DNA of 64,000 nucleotides, from the NCBI RefSeq assembly GCF_020539505.1, contig NZ_JACDXW010000002.1, forward strand, positions 558,001-622,000, in the 5' to 3' direction. Below are positions 27,742-37,334 of this stretch, one piece after another (positions within the stretch are counted from its first letter, which is position 1; every line of letters starts with the position of its first letter). The stretch is from Mesopusillimonas faecipullorum. GTDB taxonomy: Bacteria > Pseudomonadota > Gammaproteobacteria > Burkholderiales > Burkholderiaceae_B. The translations under genes were made by a program, and so were the position numbers. Below the pieces are notes generated by a model. The model made no database searches, had not been told where the DNA came from, and was given only the letters and a program-made list of their open reading frames with translations.

Positions 27742-28782
27742 ATGTTCATCAAGAATGCCTGGTACATGGCCGCATGGCGCCACGAAATCGGCGCGCAGCC
27801 CTTTGCACGCACCCTGTGCAACACTCCGCTGGTGTTCTTCGCGCACCCCGACAGCGGCCAAGTCTCGGCCCTGCTGGATCGCTGCTGTCACCGCGCCGCG
27901 CCCCTGCGCTTCGGGCAGGTCGTGCCGCAAGGCCTGGAATGCGGCTATCACGGCATGGTGTTCGACGCTCAGGGCGCCTGTGTACGCATCCCGGGGCAGG
28001 AGCGCATCCCGGCCAGCGCCAAGGTCCGCGCCTACCCCGTGGCGGTCAAGGACGAAATCGTCTGGGTCTGGATGGGCGAGCCCGAGCTGGCCGACCCCGC
28101 CCTCATCGTCGACTACCCCTATCACAACGACCATGCCAGATGGCCGCACAAGCATCAGGTCTACCGGGTGCAGGCCAACTACATGCTGCTGGTCGACAAC
28201 CTCATGGACCTCACCCACCTGGCTTTCGTGCACAGAAGCACGATAGGCGGCAACCCCAAAGCCCACGTCGAAGCCAAGATGAAGGTCACGCCGCGCGAAG
28301 ACGGCCTGCATTTCATCCGCTGGCTGATGGACACGACGCCGCCGCCCACTTATCGCAAGGCCGTCGATATCGGCGAGCGCATAGACCGCTGGATGGAGTT
28401 CCAATACATTGCGCCGGGTACTGTCCTGCAATGGACGGGCGGCATAGAAAGCGGTCGCAACGCCATGCAGAACCGCGATCAGCCAGGCTTCTCGCTGCGT
28501 ATCTTCCATGGCCTGACGCCCGAAACCGATACCAGCTGCTTTTACTTCTGGTCAGCCGCGAACGGCTACCGGCAAGACGACCCGCAGGCCACCGTCGACC
28601 TGTTCCAGGAAATCGACACCGCCTTCAAGGAAGACAAGGCCATCGTCGAGGCCCAGCAGCATTCCCTGTGCACGCAAGGCGAGCAGGGCCTGGTGGACAT
28701 CGTCTCCGACGCCGCCCGCATCCATATGCGGCGCACGGTCAAGCGCCTGGCCGAAGCCGAGCACACGCAAAGCCGCCAGTAG
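27742..28782 (+). CDS. VanA-like Rieske non-heme iron oxygenase, catalytic subunit
   Basis: A 346-residue oxygenase component of the vanillate O-demethylase type. The Rieske [2Fe-2S] ligands are Cys48-x-His50 and Cys67-x2-His70 (ECGYHG). The mononuclear iron site is Asp156-x2-His159-x4-His164 in DNLMDLTHLAFVH. Members remove O-methyl groups from, or hydroxylate, aromatic acids. The reductase partner (VanB) that would feed electrons is not adjacent, so an unlinked or borrowed reductase must serve it. AACAGGAAAACCC precedes the ATG. Confidence 0.92.
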   Translation: MFIKNAWYMAAWRHEIGAQPFARTLCNTPLVFFAHPDSGQVSALLDRCCHRAAPLRFGQVVPQGLECGYHGMVFDAQGACVRIPGQERIPASAKVRAYPVAVKDEIVWVWMGEPELADPALIVDYPYHNDHARWPHKHQVYRVQANYMLLVDNLMDLTHLAFVHRSTIGGNPKAHVEAKMKVTPREDGLHFIRWLMDTTPPPTYRKAVDIGERIDRWMEFQYIAPGTVLQWTGGIESGRNAMQNRDQPGFSLRIFHGLTPETDTSCFYFWSAANGYRQDDPQATVDLFQEIDTAFKEDKAIVEAQQHSLCTQGEQGLVDIVSDAARIHMRRTVKRLAEAEHTQSRQ

Positions 28783-28819
28783 GCGCGCCCCCCTCTTTCA
28801 CCGCTCACAGGAGCCTTCC

Positions 28820-29977
28820 ATGCGTCCCGTCAAGTACCTGTTTCTCGCCGCCCTGATCGCAGGCGCCGCGCAAGCCGCGCCCGTGAAGATAGGGTTTCTT
28901 TCCACCTTCTCCGGCCCCGGCGCTGCGCTGGGCATAGACCAGTACGACGGCTTCATGCTGGCCGTCGACCAGGAGCACGGCCGGCTGGGCGGCGTCGAAG
29001 TCAGCATCATCAAGGAGGACGATGAAATGAAGCCGGACAAAAGCATACAGATCGCCCGGCAGTTCCTGATGCGCGATCAGGTCGACATCGTGACCGGCGT
29101 GGTGTTCTCCAACGTCATGATGGCCGTCCACCGTCCCATCACGTCGGCACAGACCTTTCTGATCGGCGCCAACGCCGGCCCCACGCCCATCGCCGGGGCG
29201 GGCTGCTCGCCTTATTTTTTCTCCACATCCTGGAACAACGACCAGTTGCATGAGGCCGCGGGCGAGCTGATGAACCGCATGGGCATCAAGCGCGTCTATC
29301 TGCTGGCGCCCAACTACCAGGCCGGCAAGGATGCGCTGGAAGGCTTCAAGCGCACTTTCAAGGGCGAAGTGGCGGGCGAGATACTCAGCCAGATCAACCA
29401 GACCGATTACTCCGCGGAGATCACCACCGTCATGGCGCATGCGCCCGAGGCCATCTACACTTTCTATCCGGGCGGCATGGGCGTCAACTTCACCAAGCAG
29501 TACCAGCAGGCCGGCATGATGACGAAAATACCCATGGTGTCTACCTCGTCCATCGATGGCTCCACCCTGCCCGCGCTGAAGAACGCCGCGCTGGGCGCCA
29601 TCACCAGTTCGCCCTATGCGCCCGACCTGGACAATGCCGCCAACCAGGCCTTCGCCCCGGCCTTTCGCGCCAAGTACGGCCGCGAACCCTCTTTGTATGC
29701 CGCGCAGTCCTACGACGCAGCCCGGCTCATCGCTTCGGCGCTCAAGCGCACCCAGGGCAAGGTCCAGGACAAGGACAGGCTGCGCGAGGCGCTCAAGGCC
29801 GCCGACTTCGATTCGGTCAGAGGCTACTTCGCCTTCAACACCAATCAGTTCCCTATCTCGCCGTTCTATCGCGTCGACGTGATCAAGAATGCCCAGGGCG
29901 AAGCGGCGCTGTCCAACCAGGGCGTCATTTTCGAGAAAAGCCAGGATGCCTATGCAGCCGCCTGCCCGATGCGCTGA
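28820..29977 (+). CDS. Periplasmic ligand-binding protein (ABC branched-chain/aromatic type), orphan
   Basis: A 385-residue type I periplasmic binding protein with a signal peptide ending AQA-AP (about residue 20). The start KIGFLSTFSGPGAALGIDQYDGF, the ADDEMKPD-like segment, and SYDAARLIASAL are typical of LivJ relatives, many of which bind aromatic acids. No ABC permease or ATPase is nearby, so it may serve an unlinked transporter or act as a sensor. It follows the Rieske gene by 37 bases with AGGAG before the ATG, suggesting one transcript. Confidence 0.9.
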   Translation: MRPVKYLFLAALIAGAAQAAPVKIGFLSTFSGPGAALGIDQYDGFMLAVDQEHGRLGGVEVSIIKEDDEMKPDKSIQIARQFLMRDQVDIVTGVVFSNVMMAVHRPITSAQTFLIGANAGPTPIAGAGCSPYFFSTSWNNDQLHEAAGELMNRMGIKRVYLLAPNYQAGKDALEGFKRTFKGEVAGEILSQINQTDYSAEITTVMAHAPEAIYTFYPGGMGVNFTKQYQQAGMMTKIPMVSTSSIDGSTLPALKNAALGAITSSPYAPDLDNAANQAFAPAFRAKYGREPSLYAAQSYDAARLIASALKRTQGKVQDKDRLREALKAADFDSVRGYFAFNTNQFPISPFYRVDVIKNAQGEAALSNQGVIFEKSQDAYAAACPMR

Positions 29978-29999
29978 CGTCCGCCGTCCCTGAATGGCA

Positions 30000-30024
30000 T
30001 ATGGCCGGAACACGCCCGGCCATA
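30000..30024. terminator. Hairpin between convergent binding-protein and GntR genes
   Basis: TATGGCCGG and CCGGCCATA form a 9-base perfect stem with a 7-base loop, 22 bases after the binding-protein stop and 17 bases past the GntR stop. There is no T run, so function as a terminator is likely but not certain. Confidence 0.5.
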
Positions 30025-30041
30025 CATGCGCTGCTCCCGGC

Positions 30042-30788
30042 CTAGGCGCACTGCCCGCGCAAGGCGGCCTGCAAGCCGCCGGGCAGTTCCACCGGCTCAC
30101 TGGCCTGCAGCATGAGCATCAGGTATTTCCAGGTCGAGCGCGAGTGCTCGATGGCCAGGGCCTCGGCGCGCGCACCCTCCCCCTGCTCGATGGCCTCCAC
30201 CAGGTTGTAGTGCTGCTCGTTCGCGCTGCGCAGTATCGCCGCCACCTGCTGCTCGGCCGAGGCCGGCACATCGGTGAAGGAATTGTTGAGCGAAAACGGG
30301 ATGGCCGCCAGCCGCTGCAAGGCGCGCTCCATCATGGGGCTTTGCGCCGCCTCGCACAGCAACTCATGCAATCTGTCGTTCAGCCGCGCATACTCGCTTT
30401 GCCGCACCGCCATGTCGGGTTCCGCCAGCGCCAGGTCCAGGGCGCGCAGGCATTCGTGCATGGCCGCCAAGGTGTGCGGCGGCGGGCCTTTCTCGGCGGC
30501 CAGCCTGGCCGCCATGCCTTCCAGCGTGCCTCGTATGGCAATCGCATCGAACACATCCTGGCGGGTGAAGCTGGACACCACATAGCCCCGCTTGGGCACC
30601 AGCGCAATGAAGCCTTCTTCGCAGATGCGCTGCAGCGCCGCGCGCGCAGGCGTGCGCGACACGCCCAGCAAGTCCACCAGCGTCTGCTCGAACACGCGCT
30701 GCCCCGGCTTGAGCTGCCCCTGGACGATGAGGCCCCTGAGCCCGAGCACGGCTTTTTCAGTCTGGGAAAGATTCTGATCGCTATGCAT
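30042..30788 (-). CDS. GntR-family (FadR/FCD) transcriptional regulator
   Basis: A 248-residue regulator with an N-terminal winged helix (about 12-75: GQRVFEQTLVDLLGVSRTPARAALQRICEEGFI) and an all-helical FCD domain (about 85-235) containing the metal/ligand-binding pattern RLNDRLHELL and HSRSTWKY. FCD regulators often respond to organic acids. The ATG at 30788 is the start that gives a normal length. Its position next to the Rieske-binding-protein unit makes it the best candidate to bind the GTATAC repeats. Confidence 0.9.
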   Translation of the reverse strand: MHSDQNLSQTEKAVLGLRGLIVQGQLKPGQRVFEQTLVDLLGVSRTPARAALQRICEEGFIALVPKRGYVVSSFTRQDVFDAIAIRGTLEGMAARLAAEKGPPPHTLAAMHECLRALDLALAEPDMAVRQSEYARLNDRLHELLCEAAQSPMMERALQRLAAIPFSLNNSFTDVPASAEQQVAAILRSANEQHYNLVEAIEQGEGARAEALAIEHSRSTWKYLMLMLQASEPVELPGGLQAALRGQCA

Positions 30789-30879
30789 ACGAATACCGCG
30801 AACCCTGGGGCTGGCCAAAATCATATGATAGCGTAGCCACCCCACGGCGCGTCCGCATCCTGCCGGCTTGTCCGTAGCG

Positions 30880-30967
30880 AACTCCCCGGCGGCGCAAAGG
30901 CCCCCACGCTGCGCCTGCGGCTTGCTGCCCCCGAGGGGGCGCTTTTTGCCTGGGGAGCGGCCCGGCG
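30880..30967. repeat. REP-like palindromic G+C-rich element
   Basis: An intergenic stretch with nested inverted repeats: outer CTCCCC/GGGGAG and inner GCCCCC-GA-GGGGGC followed by T5. From memory, similar elements recur between genes of Burkholderiales; a second copy is not present in this window, so the repeat status is inferred. Confidence 0.4.
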
Positions 30968-30969
30968 GC

Positions 30970-31000
30970 AAAAAAAAGCCCCCGCCTGAGGGCGGGGGCT
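30970..31000 (-). terminator. Rho-independent terminator after lon
   Basis: GCCCCCGCC and GGCGGGGGC form a 9-base perfect stem with a 4-base loop; in the lon direction it is followed by a run of eight T. It lies 24 bases beyond the lon stop. Confidence 0.9.
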
Positions 31001-31023
31001 TGCCAGAGTTGCAGCCTGCTGGC

Positions 31024-33498
31024 TTAGTGCTTGAGGACGCCGTCGCCTGCCTGGCCTTCGGCCGGCTTGGCTGCCGCTACGGCTTCGGCGGCCAGGCGCG
31101 CGACTTCTTCATCGGACAGCGGCGCGGGCATGGTCTGCAAGGCCATCTCCAGCACCCGGTCGATCCAGCGCACCGGCACGATCTCGAGATGGTTCTTGAC
31201 GTTCTCGGGGATCTCCGCCAGGTCTTTGACGTTTTCCTCGGGTATCAGCACCGTCTTGATGCCGCCGCGCTGCGCCGCCAGCAGTTTTTCCTTCAGGCCG
31301 CCGATGGGCAGCACTTCGCCACGCAGCGTGATCTCGCCCGTCATGGCAACGTCGGCGCGTACCGGAATGCCGGTCAGCGCGGACACCATGGCCGTGGTGA
31401 TGGCGATACCCGCCGAAGGGCCGTCCTTGGGCGTGGCGCCCTCGGGGAAGTGCACGTGCAGGTCGCGCTTTTCGAAGACCTGGTTGGCGATGCCCCACTT
31501 CTGGGCGCGGGCGCGCACCACGGTGCGGGCGGCCTCGACGGACTCTTTCATGACGTCGCCCAGCGAACCGGTGCGCTGCACCAGCCCCTTGCCCGGCATG
31601 TCGGCCACTTCGATGGTCAGCAGATCGCCGCCAACCTCCGTCCAGGCCAGGCCGGTCACCTGGCCGACCTTGTCTTCCTTCTCGGCGATGCCGTAGTTGT
31701 AGCGGCGCACGCCCAGGAAGTCATGCAGGTTCTCGGCGGTGACGCGCACCGTGTCGATAGGCGCGGCGCTTGCGGCGGCCTTGCCCCTGCGCGCCTGCCC
31801 CGGATTGGCTTCGAGTATGCGTTTGATCACCTTGCGGCAGATCTTGCTGATCTCGCGTTCGAGCGAGCGCACGCCGGCTTCGCGCGTGTAGTAGCGCACG
31901 ATATCGCGCACGGCGGAGTCTTCGATGGCCATCTCGCCTTCGCGCACGCCGTTGTTCTTCATCAGCTTGGGAATCAGGTGGTCGAAGGCGATATGAACTT
32001 TTTCGTCTTCGGTATAACCCGACAAGCGGATGACTTCCATACGGTCGAGAAGCGCCGGAGGGATGTTCAGGGTGTTGCTGGTGGCCACGAACATCACGTC
32101 GGAAAGGTCGAAATCGACCTCGACGTAGTGGTCTTGGAAAGTGTGGTTTTGTTCGGGATCCAGCACCTCGAGCAAGGCCGACGAGGGATCGCCGCGGAAA
32201 TCCGCACCCATTTTGTCGATTTCATCGAGCAAGAACAAGGGGTTACGCACACCCACCTTGGACATGTTCTGCAGGATTTTGCCGGGCATGGAACCGATGT
32301 AGGTACGGCGATGGCCTCGGATCTCGGCTTCGTCTCTGACGCCGCCCAGCGCCATACGCACGAACTTACGATTCGTGGCTTTGGCGATGGACTGCCCCAA
32401 GGAGGTTTTACCCACGCCGGGAGGGCCCACAAGGCACAGGATAGGTGCTTTGAGCTTGTCGACGCGCTGCTGCACCGCCAAATATTCAACAATGCGTTCT
32501 TTGACCTTTTCAAGGCCATAGTGGTCGGCGTCGAGCACGGCTTCGGCATTGCCCAAACCGTTGTTGACACGGCTTTTCTTGCGCCATGGCAGCGCAATAA
32601 GCGTATCCAGATAGTTGCGCACCACCGTGGCTTCAGCCGACATCGGCGACATCAGCTTGAGTTTCTTGAGCTCGGCATCTACTTTCTTGCGCGCGTCCTT
32701 CGGCATCTGAGCCGCTTCGATTTTTTTCTCGAGCTCTTCGATGTCGGCGCCTTCTTCACCCTCACCCAGTTCTTTCTGGATAGCCTTGACCTGTTCGTTC
32801 AGGTAGTAGTCGCGCTGGCTTTTCTCCATCTGTTTTTTGACTCGGCCACGAATACGCTTCTCGACTTGAAGAATATCGATCTCGGCTTCGAGCTGGGACA
32901 GCAGATTTTCAAGACGCGGCAAGGTGATCGTCATCTCGAGTACTTTTTGCTTGTTCTCGAGCTTGAGCGGCAGGTGAGCCGCGATGGTGTCAGCCAGACG
33001 ACCAGCTTCGTCTATACCGCCCAATGAGGTAAGGATTTCTTGGGGAATTTTTTTGTTGAGCTTGACGTATTGCTCGAACTGCGCCACCACTGCGCGGCGT
33101 AGCGCTTCGGTTTCGGCACTGCTTTCCGCGTCGAGCTCGATAGGCTCGACAACGGCAACAAAATGCGAATCAGCTTCGGAGATTTGCTGAATACGTGCAC
33201 GCTGCACGCCTTCAACTAGAACCTTTACCGTGCCGTCTGGCAGCTTAAGCATTTGCAATATGCTGGCCACGCAGCCGATTTCGTAAAGATCTTCGGCAGC
33301 GGGGTCGTCTTTGCCCGCGGACTTTTGGGCGACCAGCATAACGTGGTTACCCGCTTCCATGGCCATTTCAAGCGCCTTGATGGAACGCGGACGCCCCACG
33401 AAGAGCGGAATGACCATGTGCGGAAATACCACCACATCACGTAAAGGCAGTAGCGGCAAATCCATGGGCGCTGTAGAAAGAATCTGGCTCGCAGACAT
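31024..33498 (-). CDS. lon: ATP-dependent Lon protease
   Basis: Lon unfolds and degrades damaged and short-lived regulatory proteins in the cytoplasm. The 824-residue protein has the N-terminal LON domain ([19 protein letters not shown]), a coiled-coil middle part, the Walker A motif GPPGVGKTS near 357, Walker [12 protein letters not shown], and the Ser-Lys dyad (Ser in PKDGPSAG near 693, Lys in GLKEKLLAA near 736). Base composition changes inside the gene: sampled lines average about 70% G+C from 31,024 to about 31,940 and about 52% beyond. A sigma-32-like promoter lies upstream, and clpX-clpP-tig precede it. Confidence 0.98.
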   Translation of the reverse strand: MSASQILSTAPMDLPLLPLRDVVVFPHMVIPLFVGRPRSIKALEMAMEAGNHVMLVAQKSAGKDDPAAEDLYEIGCVASILQMLKLPDGTVKVLVEGVQRARIQQISEADSHFVAVVEPIELDAESSAETEALRRAVVAQFEQYVKLNKKIPQEILTSLGGIDEAGRLADTIAAHLPLKLENKQKVLEMTITLPRLENLLSQLEAEIDILQVEKRIRGRVKKQMEKSQRDYYLNEQVKAIQKELGEGEEGADIEELEKKIEAAQMPKDARKKVDAELKKLKLMSPMSAEATVVRNYLDTLIALPWRKKSRVNNGLGNAEAVLDADHYGLEKVKERIVEYLAVQQRVDKLKAPILCLVGPPGVGKTSLGQSIAKATNRKFVRMALGGVRDEAEIRGHRRTYIGSMPGKILQNMSKVGVRNPLFLLDEIDKMGADFRGDPSSALLEVLDPEQNHTFQDHYVEVDFDLSDVMFVATSNTLNIPPALLDRMEVIRLSGYTEDEKVHIAFDHLIPKLMKNNGVREGEMAIEDSAVRDIVRYYTREAGVRSLEREISKICRKVIKRILEANPGQARRGKAAASAAPIDTVRVTAENLHDFLGVRRYNYGIAEKEDKVGQVTGLAWTEVGGDLLTIEVADMPGKGLVQRTGSLGDVMKESVEAARTVVRARAQKWGIANQVFEKRDLHVHFPEGATPKDGPSAGIAITTAMVSALTGIPVRADVAMTGEITLRGEVLPIGGLKEKLLAAQRGGIKTVLIPEENVKDLAEIPENVKNHLEIVPVRWIDRVLEMALQTMPAPLSDEEVARLAAEAVAAAKPAEGQAGDGVLKH

Positions 33499-33583
33499 AG
33501 TCGTTTCCTTGATGAGTGCAGCTGGGGCAAAGCGGAACCCCGCGTTCCTATTACCCTTGGCAGTTCAAATGTACTGAGACTGC

Positions 33584-33611
33584 ATATGAAGGCGAAAACG
33601 GGCTTTTCAAG
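33584..33611 (-). promoter_or_regulatory. Sigma-32-like heat-shock promoter of lon
   Basis: Read on the minus strand: CTTGAAA, a 13-base spacer, then CTTCATAT, close to the sigma-32 consensus CTTGAAA-N11-15-CCCCATNT. It lies 86 bases before the lon ATG, and lon is a classic heat-shock gene. Confidence 0.65.
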
Positions 33612-33700
33612 CCATTATGCCCCAGCCGGCGCACATTTTCAGCAGACGGCTGAAGCCGGTTTTCCCTTCTGGGTGTGGGGATAATTACGGCTTAATGAAA

Positions 33701-33733
33701 CTGGGCAGGATGCGTCATACGCAACCTGCCCAG
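33701..33733 (-). terminator. Terminator after clpX
   Basis: A long stem: CTGGGCAGG pairs with CCTGCCCAG and, inside it, TGCGT pairs with ACGCA around a 3-base loop. In the clpX direction it is followed by TTTCATT. It lies 31 bases beyond the clpX stop and separates clpX from the lon promoter. Confidence 0.85.
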
Positions 33734-33763
33734 AAAACGGATCTGTCAATGGGACTGAGAATC

Positions 33764-35080
33764 TCAGGCCGCCCCTCGCATGCGAGAAGGCTTTGCTTCG
33801 CTTGCCTCGTCTTCCGAGGCGCCCTCTTCTTCATGCGTCTCGGCACGTTCCAGGCGTGGCGCGCTACGACCAAGCACTGCGTCGTCGTCGAGCACCACCT
33901 TCTTGACGTTGGTGGTAGAGGGCAGATCAAACATGGTGCCCAGCAAGGATTGCTCGACGATGGATCGCAAGCCACGCGCCCCGGTTCTACGCTGAAGCGC
34001 TCTTTGAGCAATGGCGCGCAAAGCACCTTCAGTGATTTCCAGCTCGACACCTTCCATTTCAAACAGTTTCTGGAACTGCTTGATGAGGGAGTTTTTAGGT
34101 TCGGTAAGAATGCGCACGAGCGCAGATTCGTCGAGTTCGTCCAGGGTGGTGACCACGGGTAGGCGTCCCACCAATTCGGGAATCAGCCCAAATTTGATGA
34201 GATCTTCGGGCTCGACCTCTGCGAAGAGTTCGCCGACCCCGCGTTCGGATTTTGCACGGACCGAGGCCGAGAAACCTATGCCCGACTTTTCGGTACGATC
34301 CCGAATGACTTTTTCCAGGCCGTCGAATGCGCCGCCAACAATGAACAAAATATTGGTGGTGTCGACCTGAACAAAGTCTTGATTGGGATGCTTGCGCCCA
34401 CCTTGCGGGGGTACAGAGGCTACCGTACCTTCGATGAGTTTGAGCAGCGCCTGCTGCACGCCTTCACCGGAGACGTCGCGGGTAATTGAAGGATTGTCGG
34501 ATTTGCGCGAGATCTTGTCGATTTCATCGATATAGATGATGGCTCGCTGGGCTTTTTCGACATCGTAGTTGCAGCCTTGCAGCAACTTCTGGACGATGTT
34601 TTCGACGTCCTCACCCACATAACCCGCTTCGGTTAGCGTGGTGGCGTCTGCCATGACGAAGGGCACATCCAGCATGCGAGCCAAGGTTTGAGCCAACAAG
34701 GTTTTACCAGACCCTGTAGGGCCGATAAGCAAAATATTGCTCTTGGAAAGCTCGACTTCTTCGCCCTTGATATCGCCGTAGCGAATGCGCTTGTAATGGT
34801 TGTAAACCGCTACCGCCAGACTGCGCTTGGGAGAATCTTGGCCAATGACATAGCCATCGAGAAACTCTTTGATCTCGTGCGGGGTGGGAAGCTCGTCGCG
34901 TACCGCATCACGAGCAGCCTGTTGGGTTTCCTCGTGGATGATGTCGGTACATAGATCTATGCACTCATCGCAAATGAATACCGATGGGCCCGCAATGAGC
35001 TTGCGGACTTCCTGTTGGTTTTTGTTGCAGAACGAGCAACGCAGTACCTTGCCGTCTGCCGACCCAATATTTTCGGACAT
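33764..35080 (-). CDS. clpX: ClpX ATPase subunit of ClpXP protease
   Basis: ClpX recognises and unfolds substrates for ClpP. The 438-residue protein has the N-terminal zinc domain (Cys15, Cys18, Cys37, Cys40), Walker A GPTGSGKT near 120, Walker [11 protein letters not shown], and the [13 protein letters not shown] region with the RH-type pore-loop context. The C-terminal tail is extended and acidic. It begins 69 bases after clpP. Confidence 0.98.
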   Translation of the reverse strand: MSENIGSADGKVLRCSFCNKNQQEVRKLIAGPSVFICDECIDLCTDIIHEETQQAARDAVRDELPTPHEIKEFLDGYVIGQDSPKRSLAVAVYNHYKRIRYGDIKGEEVELSKSNILLIGPTGSGKTLLAQTLARMLDVPFVMADATTLTEAGYVGEDVENIVQKLLQGCNYDVEKAQRAIIYIDEIDKISRKSDNPSITRDVSGEGVQQALLKLIEGTVASVPPQGGRKHPNQDFVQVDTTNILFIVGGAFDGLEKVIRDRTEKSGIGFSASVRAKSERGVGELFAEVEPEDLIKFGLIPELVGRLPVVTTLDELDESALVRILTEPKNSLIKQFQKLFEMEGVELEITEGALRAIAQRALQRRTGARGLRSIVEQSLLGTMFDLPSTTNVKKVVLDDDAVLGRSAPRLERAETHEEEGASEDEASEAKPSRMRGAA

Positions 35081-35149
35081 ATCACTCTTTTTTCAGAACC
35101 TGCCACAGAGGCAGGGTTCAGTCAGGCTGGTATCCCGCCGGGGAGCGCC

Positions 35150-35809
35150 TTAGGGCTCGTCGGAGCGCGACACCAGCATTTTGTCAATCAAGCCATACGA
35201 TACCGCATCCCGCGCCGACATGAAGTTATCACGTTCGGTGTCCAGGGCGATACGCTCGACCGGCTGGCCGGTGTTCTCGGCAAGCATGGCATTGAGTTGT
35301 TCGCGCAGATTCAGAATTTCTTTGGCTTGAATTTGGATATCCGAAGCCTGCCCTTGGGCACCACCCGAGGGTTGATGAATCATGATGCGCGAATTGGGCA
35401 GCGCATAGCGTTTGCCCTTGGTACCGGCTGCCAGCAAGAACGCCCCCATGCTGGCTGCCAAACCCGTGCACAAAGTGGAGACATCGGGTTTGACGAACTG
35501 CATGGTGTCGTAGATGGCCATGCCGGCATACACCGACCCGCCAGGCGAGTTGATGTACAGCGAGATGTCTTTGTCAGGGTTCTCGGATTCGAGGAACAGC
35601 AACTGCGCCACCACGAGATTGGCGGATTGATCGTTTACCGGCCCCACGAAGAAAATGATGCGTTCACGCAGTAGGCGCGAATAGATGTCGTAGGCGCGTT
35701 CACCGCGCCCGGACTGCTCAACCACCATAGGCACATAGCCCAAAGAGGTGGGCGTGACGGACTGGCCGCCATGCATTGCTGCGTAGTAGTCGGTAAAACG
35801 ATGCATCAT
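35150..35809 (-). CDS. clpP: ClpP protease proteolytic subunit
   Basis: The serine peptidase that forms the double-ring chamber fed by ClpX. The 219-residue protein shows the catalytic triad Ser120 (GLAASMGAF), His145 (MIHQP) and Asp193 (DTERDN). Like other ClpP proteins it probably loses an N-terminal propeptide, with maturation near the stretch [18 protein letters not shown]. The first of two adjacent ATG codons overlaps the tig stop by one base; either could start translation. Confidence 0.98.
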   Translation of the reverse strand: MMHRFTDYYAAMHGGQSVTPTSLGYVPMVVEQSGRGERAYDIYSRLLRERIIFFVGPVNDQSANLVVAQLLFLESENPDKDISLYINSPGGSVYAGMAIYDTMQFVKPDVSTLCTGLAASMGAFLLAAGTKGKRYALPNSRIMIHQPSGGAQGQASDIQIQAKEILNLREQLNAMLAENTGQPVERIALDTERDNFMSARDAVSYGLIDKMLVSRSDEP

Positions 35810-37119
35810 TAGGCAGTTCCCATGATTTCTTCGAAGGAGATTTTCTCGTCTTCAACCTGTGCTTTAGAGAGCACGTGATCGACGACATTGTCTTCGAGCA
35901 CGACGGCTTCTACTTCGGCACGGCGCTGACGATCGGACAGATAATACGCCACCACCTGAGCGGGCTGCTCGTAGCTTTGGGCCAGTTCTTCGATACGTTC
36001 GCGCACCTGCTCGGGCTTGACCTGCAGATTGGCGTCGCTGATCAGCTCGGAGACCAACAAGCCCAGACGCACGCGGCGTTGAGATTCTTCGGTGAAGGCT
36101 TCAGCGGGGATGGGCATGGTATCAGCATTAGGCACGCCACGCTGTTTCAGCTCTTCGCGAGCGGCAGCCACACGGCCTTCTGCTTCGCTGTCGACCAAGG
36201 CCTTGGGCACGTCGAAGGTAGCAACGCCGAGCAGGGCTTCCATGACGCTGCCTTTGGTACGGGCACGCGTACGTGCACGAACTTCACGTTCGATGTTGGC
36301 GCGCACGTCGGCCAACAGTTTTTCGACATCGCCTTCGGCTTGGCCGAGCGACTTGGCAAATTCGGCGTCGACTTCAGGCAAGCGGGCTTCGGCCACTTCT
36401 TTGATGGTGATCGTGAACTCGGCTGTTTTGCCGGCCACTTCTTTGCCTGCGTAATCTTCAGGGAAAGACAGGGGGAACACGTTAGTGTCGCCAGCTTTCA
36501 AGCCACGCACGGCTGTTTCGAACTCGGGCAACATGCGGCCTTCGCCCAGCAGGAAGGGGAAGTCTTCGGCTTTGCCGCCATCGAAAGCAACGCCGTCTAT
36601 GGTGCCGGCGAAATCCAGCGTGACACGGTCGCCGTCTTGGGCTTCACGGCCTTCGCTGGCTTCGTACACGGCGCGTTGCTTGCGCAGAATTTCGAGCGTG
36701 CGTTGGATATCTTCGTCGGACACTTGCGCCTCTGCACGTTTGACTTGCAGAGCAGCGAGGTCGGGAAGTTGGATTTCGGGGTAAACCTCGAAAGTAGCGC
36801 TGAACGACAGTTCGCTGTCGGCAGCTTCTTCTTTGGGTTCGATGCTAGGCATACCTGCCACACGCAGTTTGGCATCGGCCACAGCTTTTTCAAAGGCCTT
36901 GCCCAACTCGGTGTTGATGGCTTCGTAGCGCACGCTGGGGCCATGGCTGCGTTCGATGATGGACATCGGGGCCTTGCCTGGGCGAAAGCCCTGGACTTTA
37001 GCCGTGCGCGCCACGCGCTTCAGTTCTGCCTGTACGGTTTTTTCGATGTCTGCCACCGACAAGACCAGGTCGATGCGGCGCTCAAGGCCGGTTAACGTTT
37101 CAACCACGGGCTGCTGCAT
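35809..37119 (-). CDS. tig: Trigger factor (ribosome-bound chaperone, peptidyl-prolyl isomerase)
   Basis: Trigger factor binds the ribosome near the exit tunnel and protects nascent chains. The 436-residue protein has the N-terminal ribosome-binding signature [12 protein letters not shown] at about 46-57, a central FKBP-type domain (about 155-245, [20 protein letters not shown]), and a helical C-terminal chaperone domain. It heads the tig-clpP-clpX unit, overlapping clpP by one base, with tRNA-Leu just upstream. Confidence 0.97.
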   Translation of the reverse strand: MQQPVVETLTGLERRIDLVLSVADIEKTVQAELKRVARTAKVQGFRPGKAPMSIIERSHGPSVRYEAINTELGKAFEKAVADAKLRVAGMPSIEPKEEAADSELSFSATFEVYPEIQLPDLAALQVKRAEAQVSDEDIQRTLEILRKQRAVYEASEGREAQDGDRVTLDFAGTIDGVAFDGGKAEDFPFLLGEGRMLPEFETAVRGLKAGDTNVFPLSFPEDYAGKEVAGKTAEFTITIKEVAEARLPEVDAEFAKSLGQAEGDVEKLLADVRANIEREVRARTRARTKGSVMEALLGVATFDVPKALVDSEAEGRVAAAREELKQRGVPNADTMPIPAEAFTEESQRRVRLGLLVSELISDANLQVKPEQVRERIEELAQSYEQPAQVVAYYLSDRQRRAEVEAVVLEDNVVDHVLSKAQVEDEKISFEEIMGTA

Positions 37120-37154
37120 TGGAAACCTATCTGATATGAATGTAATGAACGGAA

Positions 37155-37172
37155 AGCCGGAACAAACCGGCC
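37155..37172 (-). terminator. Weak hairpin after tRNA-Leu
   Basis: GCCGG and CCGGC flank a 6-base loop between the tRNA and tig, with TTTCC following on the minus strand. The stem is short, so this is a tentative terminator or processing structure. Confidence 0.35.
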
Positions 37173-37223
37173 TATTTTATGTAGCTTGGCAACCGCCGTT
37201 TACGGGCTTGCCAAGCAAGTATT

Positions 37224-37308
37224 TGGTGCGAACGGAGAGACTCGAACTCTCACACCTTGCGGCGCCAGAACCTAAATCTGGTGCGTCTACCAATTCCGCC
37301 ACGTTCGC
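37224..37308 (-). tRNA. tRNA-Leu (anticodon UAG)
   Basis: Read on the minus strand, the 85-base gene starts GCGAACGTGGCGGAATTGG and ends CGTTCGCACCA, with the acceptor stem pairing GCGAACG/CGTTCGC and CCA encoded. The anticodon arm is CCAGA-TTTAGGT-TCTGG, giving UAG, and the T arm contains GAGTTCGAGTC. A long variable arm fits tRNA-Leu. tRNA-Leu just before tig is a familiar arrangement in Burkholderiales. Confidence 0.97.
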
Positions 37309-37334
37309 AAAACGATAAAGTTTAACATGACAGT

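Noticed and set aside
28805-30100. 431-codon minus-strand open frame
   Set aside because: It is the complement of the periplasmic binding protein gene, which has a signal peptide, ribosome site and family motifs; the antisense product has none.
30868-33027. 719-codon plus-strand open frame
   Set aside because: It is antisense to lon, whose catalytic motifs are complete; the antisense product is low in recognisable features.
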